Origin: Thalassospiraceae bacterium
GTDB taxonomy: Bacteria; Pseudomonadota; Alphaproteobacteria; Rhodospirillales; Magnetovibrionaceae
Assembly (NCBI GenBank): GCA_030637205.1
Contig: DAOVVL010000037.1
Span: 1 to 10,475, forward strand
DNA length: 10,475 nt
Reading direction: 5' to 3'
The notes beneath the pieces are model-generated. The model did not search any database and was not told the origin of the DNA. It saw only the letters and a list, made by a program, of their open reading frames with translations. This document shows positions 5,869 through 10,475 of the stretch, in pieces. A program made the position numbers and the translations under genes. Position 1 is the stretch's first letter. Each line of letters opens with the position of its first letter.

Positions 5869-6327
5869 TCACAGGTTTCTTGTGTATTTGGCGATCTCCA
5901 CTTCTGCCCGAAGTTCGATCTCATCGAGCAATTGATTGAGCGCCGGATCCTGAACCTTCGTTCGGCCGGTGCGGATTTTATGCGCAATATCAGCCAGTTG
6001 GTCTTTGGCGATGGCACCGCTTAGCAAGCCGTCCTGGATGATGGCAAGCTTGTTGAGCAAATCCTCGCCATACGCCCGGGCCTGCTTGGAACGGGTTTTT
6101 TCCTCAGTTGAAGAGCCGGCTTCCTGCATGGCCAGTATGGCGTCAACGCCTTCGACCGTGACATTATCAACAATCCCGGAATCGGTAATCCCCCCCGCCT
6201 GAGACGGACCGGAAGCCGATTTCAGCTGATCTGCAAACGCGGTATCCGAAGCCCCCGAAGCGCCTTTTTTGCGCTTGGTCCGGCTCACGCCCTTGGTTCT
6301 ATCCACGTTGTTGATATTGATCGCCAC
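5869..6327 (-). CDS. fliX: Flagellar assembly regulator FliX
   Basis: FliX is a small alphaproteobacterial protein that, in Caulobacter, couples completion of early flagellar structures to the sigma-54 activator FlbD. The 152-residue product has a basic N-terminus (GVSRTKRKKG, 13-22), a low-complexity linker (about 23-55), a conserved segment VEGVDAILAMQE (58-69), and a C-terminal helical region including GEDLLNKLAIIQDGLLSG (87-104) and the family signature DPALNQLLDEIELRAEVEIAK (127-147). The start is GTG at 6327; no in-frame ATG gives a sensible N-terminus, and a purine-rich AGGGAAAAGG lies about 11 nt upstream. No signal peptide or membrane helix is seen, so it should be cytoplasmic. dksA lies downstream on the same strand with its own likely promoter. 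In Caulobacter fliX is, as I recall, divergent from flgI; here the divergent neighbour is an iron transporter. Confidence 0.88.
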   Translation of the reverse strand: MAININNVDRTKGVSRTKRKKGASGASDTAFADQLKSASGPSQAGGITDSGIVDNVTVEGVDAILAMQEAGSSTEEKTRSKQARAYGEDLLNKLAIIQDGLLSGAIAKDQLADIAHKIRTGRTKVQDPALNQLLDEIELRAEVEIAKYTRNL

Positions 6328-6512
6328 GCTTATTTCGGCCTTTTCCCTGAGATTGTGCCCACTTCGCAGACATCACCAAACATCCTATATCATAAGCGGT
6401 TAAAGAAAGAACACCGCCATGAAATGTAATCCTTATCAATCAAAGGCTCACAGCGGTTTTGCATCCGCACTTGCGCCCCAAATACCCCTAAAAAAATTCC
6501 TGCTATTGGTCG

Positions 6513-6541
6513 TTGCATTTAGCATTTCTAGAGGGTAGATT
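6513..6541 (+). promoter_or_regulatory. Candidate promoter for the fbpABC operon
   Basis: TTGCAT (6513-6518) and TAGATT (6536-6541) are 17 nt apart, with moderate matches to sigma-70 elements. A start near 6548 gives a leader of about 110 nt. In the spacer, TTTAG-N5-CTAGA (6518-6532) is an imperfect dyad that loosely resembles the TTTAG/CTAAA half-sites of Irr-type iron control elements. The rest of 6328-6512 shows no promoter, RNA or gene I can defend beyond a small 39-codon ORF. Confidence 0.35.
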
Positions 6542-6549
6542 AATCCTAG

Positions 6550-6568
6550 TTATTGCGAATAATTCTTA
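6550..6568 (+). promoter_or_regulatory. Candidate Fur-type operator before fbpA
   Basis: An AT-rich stretch holds two overlapping dyads: TTATT-GCG-AATAA (6550-6562, perfect) and TGCGAAT-A-ATTCTTA (6554-6568, a 7-1-7 layout with 5 of 7 pairs matching). A 7-1-7 AT-rich dyad is the Fur-box arrangement. It sits at the predicted transcription start, where a repressor would block initiation. The layout is seen; the Fur assignment is inferred. Confidence 0.3.
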
Positions 6569-6658
6569 ATTGCATCCGTTCTAATGTGATGAGCCGCGAA
6601 CCCCTGCATCGAGTATGTGCCCCCCGACAGCCCCATGAAGATGAGTAGAAGCCGAAAA

Positions 6659-7765
6659 ATGTCCATGCCAAAGTCCCAAAAACAACAAAAAAACCGGCGC
6701 CGCTCCATCCCGGCCGTGCTGATGGCCATCTGCGTCGTCAGCGCCACCGTGATGGGCACAGGACCCGCTTATGCCGATGAGGGCATCGTGAAGCTGTATT
6801 CCTATCGTCAGTCTTTTTTGATGCAGCCCCTGATCGACGCTTTCACGGCCAAAACCGGCATCGAGGTCAAGGCGGTGTACGCCAAACGGGGAATCCTTCA
6901 GCGCCTCAAGGCCGAAGGCATCAACAGCCCCGCCGACCTGGTGCTGGCGGCTGACATCACGCGCATTGATGAACTGGCGCGCGAAGGATTGTTGCGCAGC
7001 GTTTCATCAACCTTGTTGAATGAAAACGTACCGGCGCAGTTCCGCCACCCCGATGGCCTGTGGTATGGCCTGACATCGCGCGCGCGTGTGATCTATGCCC
7101 ACAAACAACGCGTCGCCCCCGGCGAGATCACCACCTATGAAGAACTGGCCGACCCCCGCTTCAAGGGCCGCATCTGTACCCGGTCGGGGAAAAACGAATA
7201 CAACATATCGCTGCTGGCCTCGGTCATTAATGCGCTTGGGCCTGAACAATCCGAAATTTGGCTAAAAGGTTTTAAAGACAATCTTGCGCGCCGCCCCCAA
7301 GGTAACGACCGCGCACAGGTGCGTGCCATTTACGAAGGCGAATGTGACATATCCATTGGCAACAGCTATTACTTTGGCAAGATGGCGACCAACGAGGAAA
7401 AACCCGAACAGAAAGACTGGGCTGCGGCAGTAAATATTATTTTCCCCAACCAGCCGGGATCGGGACGGGATGAAAATTCCCCGCTGGCACGCGGCGCGCA
7501 TGTCAACATTTCAACCGCTGCACTGACCAAAAGTTCCCCGCACCCCGTTGCGGCCATGAAATTGCTGGAATATCTGACCGGTGACGAGGCACAACAAATT
7601 TATGCCTCGCAAAATATGGAATACCCCGTAAAAAGTGGCGTTCCCGTCCACCCGCTGGTGGCATCATGGGGGGATTTTAAATCCGACACCCAGCGGCTTA
7701 GCGATATTGCAGCCTTGCACATCGAAGCATCCAAAATGATGGACCGGGTTCGCTTTGATCATTAA
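6659..7765 (+). CDS. fbpA: Ferric iron ABC transporter, periplasmic binding protein
   Basis: This is the substrate-binding protein of a ferric-type importer (FbpA/AfuA/FutA family), 368 residues from the ATG at 6659. A signal peptide has a basic n-region (KNRRR), a hydrophobic core and probable cleavage after AYA (about residue 39). The mature part opens with IVKLYSYRQSFLMQPL, has the AKRGILQRLKAEG block that follows in these proteins, and carries GNSYYFGKM with adjacent Tyr 237-238, the position of the paired Tyr iron ligands in FbpA. PLARGAHVNISTAALTKSSP and a C-terminal helical region complete a normal-length protein. Other starts in frame are GTG 6617 and ATG 6635, 6641 and 6665; 6659 has AGAAG 7 nt upstream. 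Thiamine and phosphonate binding proteins share the fold, but the Tyr pair favours iron. Confidence 0.9.
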   Translation: MSMPKSQKQQKNRRRSIPAVLMAICVVSATVMGTGPAYADEGIVKLYSYRQSFLMQPLIDAFTAKTGIEVKAVYAKRGILQRLKAEGINSPADLVLAADITRIDELAREGLLRSVSSTLLNENVPAQFRHPDGLWYGLTSRARVIYAHKQRVAPGEITTYEELADPRFKGRICTRSGKNEYNISLLASVINALGPEQSEIWLKGFKDNLARRPQGNDRAQVRAIYEGECDISIGNSYYFGKMATNEEKPEQKDWAAAVNIIFPNQPGSGRDENSPLARGAHVNISTAALTKSSPHPVAAMKLLEYLTGDEAQQIYASQNMEYPVKSGVPVHPLVASWGDFKSDTQRLSDIAALHIEASKMMDRVRFDH

Positions 7766-7776
7766 TCCCATCACAA

Positions 7777-7801
7777 CCTCTGCTGAGAGGCCCTTAAAGG
7801 G
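7777..7801 (+). repeat. Two small dyads in the fbpA-fbpB gap
   Basis: CCTCT-GCTG-AGAGG (7777-7790) is a 5-bp stem with a tetraloop; it is followed at once by CCCTT-A-AAGGG (7791-7801), whose second arm contains the fbpB ribosome binding site. Without a T-run this is not a terminator. It could protect fbpA mRNA or lower fbpB translation, so that binding protein exceeds permease. Confidence 0.35.
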
Positions 7802-7809
7802 AATATAAC

Positions 7810-9510
7810 TTGAGCGGTTCAAGCACCACAATTTCGCCAGCACCGGCACATAGATCAAGGTGGTTGCGTTTCAACCTTGATGGCTGGACCGTGGCCACGT
7901 TGTTGATTGCGGGCGTGGCGGCGATACCCATCGTGACGGTGATCGCACTTGCGCTTACCCCCACCGAAGATATCTGGACCCATCTGGCTGAAACCGTGCT
8001 GGGGATCTATGTCGAAACGACCCTGATCCTGATGGTGGGTGTCGGCTTTGGCACTTTCGTTTTGGGCACGTCCACCGCGTGGCTGGTCACCACGTGTCGC
8101 TTTCCCGGCAAAAAAATCTTTGAATGGGCTTTGTTGCTGCCGATGGCGGTTCCGGCCTACGTGATCGCCTACGTCTATACGGATATTTTAGAATATTCAG
8201 GGCCACTGCAAAGCACGTTGCGCGCGACCTTCAATTGGACCAGCCGCAGCGATTACTGGTTTTTTGAAATCCGTTCGCTGGGCGGGGCCATTACCATGAT
8301 GACGCTGGTGCTTTACCCTTACGTTTACCTGCTGGCGCGCTCGGCCTTTCTCGAACAATCGGTGTGTGTGCTGGAAGCCAGCCGTACGCTGGGTTACGGG
8401 CCATGGAAAAGCTTTCGCCGCGTGGCGCTGCCGTTGGCGCGCCCGGCCATCGCGGTGGGCGTCAGCCTGGTGATGATGGAAACGCTGAACGATTTTGGCA
8501 CGGTTGACTTCTTTGCCATCTCAACCTTTACCGCCGGAATTTTTGATGTGTGGCTGAACATGAATTCCACATCCGGTGCGGCGCAACTGGCGACCGTGTT
8601 GTTGTTGTTTGTTGGCGCCTTGGTGGCACTGGAACGCATTGGCAGACGGGGGCGCAAGTTTCACCACACATCGAGCCGCCAACGCGCGCTGCCGGGATAC
8701 CAGTTACATGGCAGCCAGAAATGGCTGGTCTTTGGTGTATGTCTAACACCTGTGGTGTTGGGCTTTGGGGTGCCGGCCTGGGTGCTGGGCGAATATGCCA
8801 TCAACCATTACCGCGATGCGTTTGAAGCATCGTTTTGGAGCCACGTGGGCAACTCGCTGATGCTGGCGTCCATTGCCGCCACCATTGCGGTGCTGGTGGG
8901 CGTATTTCTGGCGTATGGACTTCGCATGAGCCATAACCCGATGGTGCGCGCGCTGACGCGTTTTTCGGCGCTGGGTTATGCCGTTCCGGGCGCGGTGCTG
9001 GGCATTGGCATCGTGGTGGCACTGGGGTGGGCGGATAACAGTTTTGATGCGTTGATGCGCAAAAACTTTTCCATATCCACCGGACTTATCCTTTCGGGAA
9101 CCATTGCTGCGGTTTCTTTTGGTTATGTGGTGCGCTTTCTGTCACTGTCGTTTGGCACGGTCGATGCGGGCCTTAGCAAAATTACCACCAACATGGATGG
9201 CGCGGCCAGAACGCTGGGGCTTAACCGCCTGGCAACCCTGATGCGCGTGCATCTTCCGCTGATGCGCCCCAGTGTGATTACGGCGGCGTTGTTGGTGTTC
9301 GTTGATTGCATGAAAGAATTGCCGATGACGATGATTTTGCGGCCCTTTGATTTTGAAACCCTTGCCACATTCGTGCATCAATATGCATCGGATGAACAAC
9401 TGGCCGAGGCATCGCTGGCGGCGCTGGCGATTGTGGCGGCCGGGATCATTCCGGTGGTACTGATGAGCCTGACCATGAACAACAATGACGCCCAGGCGGG
9501 AGAAGTCTGA
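7810..9510 (+). CDS. fbpB: Ferric iron ABC transporter, fused two-domain permease
   Basis: This inner-membrane permease of a ferric-type importer has 566 residues and two homologous halves in one chain, each with several membrane helices. Hydrophobic segments are clear near 28-50, 70-95, 105-125, 160-178, 210-225 and 258-275 in the first half, and near 305-330, 350-370, 386-407, 425-445, 485-500 and 535-555 in the second. Each half has a cytoplasmic EAA loop that docks on the ATPase: EASRTLGYGPWKSFRRVALP (189-208) and DGAARTLGLNRLATLMRVHLP (463-483). The start is TTG at 7810, supported by AAAGGG 8 nt upstream; no ATG fits near it. fbpA lies 44 bp before, and the stop overlaps the fbpC start by one base. 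The two-domain form is usual for FbpB and ThiP. Confidence 0.92.
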   Translation: MSGSSTTISPAPAHRSRWLRFNLDGWTVATLLIAGVAAIPIVTVIALALTPTEDIWTHLAETVLGIYVETTLILMVGVGFGTFVLGTSTAWLVTTCRFPGKKIFEWALLLPMAVPAYVIAYVYTDILEYSGPLQSTLRATFNWTSRSDYWFFEIRSLGGAITMMTLVLYPYVYLLARSAFLEQSVCVLEASRTLGYGPWKSFRRVALPLARPAIAVGVSLVMMETLNDFGTVDFFAISTFTAGIFDVWLNMNSTSGAAQLATVLLLFVGALVALERIGRRGRKFHHTSSRQRALPGYQLHGSQKWLVFGVCLTPVVLGFGVPAWVLGEYAINHYRDAFEASFWSHVGNSLMLASIAATIAVLVGVFLAYGLRMSHNPMVRALTRFSALGYAVPGAVLGIGIVVALGWADNSFDALMRKNFSISTGLILSGTIAAVSFGYVVRFLSLSFGTVDAGLSKITTNMDGAARTLGLNRLATLMRVHLPLMRPSVITAALLVFVDCMKELPMTMILRPFDFETLATFVHQYASDEQLAEASLAALAIVAAGIIPVVLMSLTMNNNDAQAGEV

Positions 9511-10475
9511 TGAGCGGTCTGGAAATGAAACGCATTCGCCATGCGTACGGCAAGACAAGCGTGCTGGGCGACGTTTCGCTGGTGGCCGGTACCGGCAAAC
9601 TGACGTGCCTGCTGGGGCCATCGGGTTGCGGCAAGACCACGTTGTTGCGCTTGGCCGCCGGTCTGGAAAGCCCCCAGGGTGGGCAAATCGCCATTCAGGG
9701 TATCACCGTTGCCGATGGCGCCAGTGGTTTTTCGATCCCGCCGGAAAAGCGCGATGTCGGCCTGATGTTTCAGGATTACGCCCTGTTTCCGCATTTGAAT
9801 GTTTTTGACAACATCTCCTTTGGACTGGAAGACTTTACCCGCGAGCGCGAACAATGGATCGACAGCTCGCTTGAACAGATGGGCTTGCAACAACACAAGT
9901 ACAGCTTTCCCCACACACTTTCAGGCGGCCAGCAACAACGCGTGGCACTGTTGCGCGCATTGGCGCCGGAACCCCGTGTGTTGCTGTTAGATGAGCCGTT
10001 TTCCGGTCTCGATGTGACCCGGCGTGCGCAGGTTCGCGAAGAGGCGCTCTCGTTTCTCAAGCAAAGCGGCGTGGCCGTGCTGATGGTGACACACGACCCG
10101 GAAGAAGCCATGTTCATGGCCGATCATATCGTCATTATGAACGATGGCATGGTGGTTCAGGCCGGAACCCCGGTGCAGACCTACTTCCACCCGGTTGACG
10201 CCTTCGTCGCCGAACTGTTCGGGCCGATCAATAAATTTCGCGGAACGGTTAAGGATGGATCGGTCGCAACCGCGATGGGTGCTTTTAATGCACCGGGCAT
10301 GGACGATGGGTGCGCTGTTGATGTTTTGTTGCGCCCTGAACACATCAGCGTTTCAAGCCCCCAAGAAAGCCTGGGCGATGAAATGAACCCAGACATGGCT
10401 GACGCGGGCAGCGCGTGCGCACAGGGCCGGGTCGTTTCTGCGCACCCGCTGGGCAGCTCCAGCCACCTGCATATC
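9510..10475 (+). CDS. fbpC: Ferric iron ABC transporter, ATP-binding protein, C-terminus cut by window edge
   Basis: This is the nucleotide-binding subunit that powers the importer. The 322 visible residues, in frame to the last base with no stop, show Walker A GPSGCGKT (36-43), a Q-loop at Gln88 (MFQDYALFPH), the ABC signature LSGGQQQR (137-144), Walker B VLLLDEP (157-163) with catalytic Glu162, the D-loop SGLD, and the H-loop His195 (VTHDPEEA). After the ATPase domain comes PVDAFVAELFGPINKFRG, then LLRPEHI (273-279), the start of the regulatory TOBE-like domain of CUT1/FbpC-type ATPases. The ATG at 9510 shares its A with the fbpB stop, and GGGAGAAG lies just upstream, so translation is probably coupled. 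ThiQ, PotA and FbpC are related; long C-terminal extensions favour FbpC over the short ThiQ. Confidence 0.93.
   Translation, partial: MSGLEMKRIRHAYGKTSVLGDVSLVAGTGKLTCLLGPSGCGKTTLLRLAAGLESPQGGQIAIQGITVADGASGFSIPPEKRDVGLMFQDYALFPHLNVFDNISFGLEDFTREREQWIDSSLEQMGLQQHKYSFPHTLSGGQQQRVALLRALAPEPRVLLLDEPFSGLDVTRRAQVREEALSFLKQSGVAVLMVTHDPEEAMFMADHIVIMNDGMVVQAGTPVQTYFHPVDAFVAELFGPINKFRGTVKDGSVATAMGAFNAPGMDDGCAVDVLLRPEHISVSSPQESLGDEMNPDMADAGSACAQGRVVSAHPLGSSSHLHI

Noticed and set aside
7782..7802. CTGAGAGGCCC resembles the CUGAGA element of a TPP (thiamine) riboswitch, and ThiBPQ is related to FbpABC
   Set aside because: The gap is only 44 bp and lacks the other conserved TPP segments and outer stems. 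The binding protein has the Tyr-Tyr iron motif and the ATPase has the long C-terminal extension, both favouring ferric iron.
9378..9914. Minus-strand open frame of 178 codons across the fbpB-fbpC junction
   Set aside because: It crosses two well-supported overlapping genes and encodes nothing recognisable.

Overview
The window looks like chromosomal DNA from a flagellated alphaproteobacterium, probably a Rhodospirillales-type marine or freshwater spirillum; the genus cannot be fixed from the sequence. Three things point that way: FliX, a flagellar assembly regulator confined to alphaproteobacteria; a DksA-family protein that has lost most of its zinc cysteines, as is common in alphaproteobacteria; and a FliM with a long acidic N-terminus before the CheY-binding motif. 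Base composition is moderate and codon use is even across the window. No rRNA, tRNA, CRISPR array, insertion sequence or phage gene is visible.

Layout. On the minus strand, 1-1316 holds fliL followed by fliM (cut by the window edge), encoding a stator-associated membrane protein and a C-ring switch protein. A 437-bp divergent regulatory region (1317-1753) separates them from a plus-strand operon flgF-flgG-flgA-flgH (1754-5180), encoding the proximal rod, distal rod, P-ring assembly chaperone and L-ring lipoprotein. The regulatory region has a near-consensus sigma-54 promoter facing flgF, a weaker sigma-54-like element facing fliL, and a group of short inverted repeats between them that could be activator sites. 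The flgH transcript ends at a strong intrinsic terminator (5240-5270). Two convergent minus-strand genes follow: dksA (5325-5741) and fliX (5869-6327).

From about 6330 the theme changes. After a roughly 330-bp intergenic region with AT-rich, partly palindromic, promoter-like sequence comes an apparently co-transcribed binding-protein-dependent ABC transporter: fbpA (periplasmic binding protein with a Tyr-Tyr iron-ligand motif), fbpB (fused two-domain permease) and fbpC (ATPase, cut by the window end). It most likely imports ferric iron.

How the parts work together. The flagellar genes build the rod, the outer rings and the motor switch/stator interface. FliX is known in Caulobacter to act with the sigma-54 activator FlbD, so the window holds both a predicted sigma-54 flagellar promoter and a gene for one component of the checkpoint expected to control it. 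The iron transporter seems functionally unrelated and lies where flagellar synteny breaks. Nothing here is clearly an undescribed system; the most worthwhile leads are the organisation of the divergent flagellar control region and the candidate iron-responsive region before fbpA.
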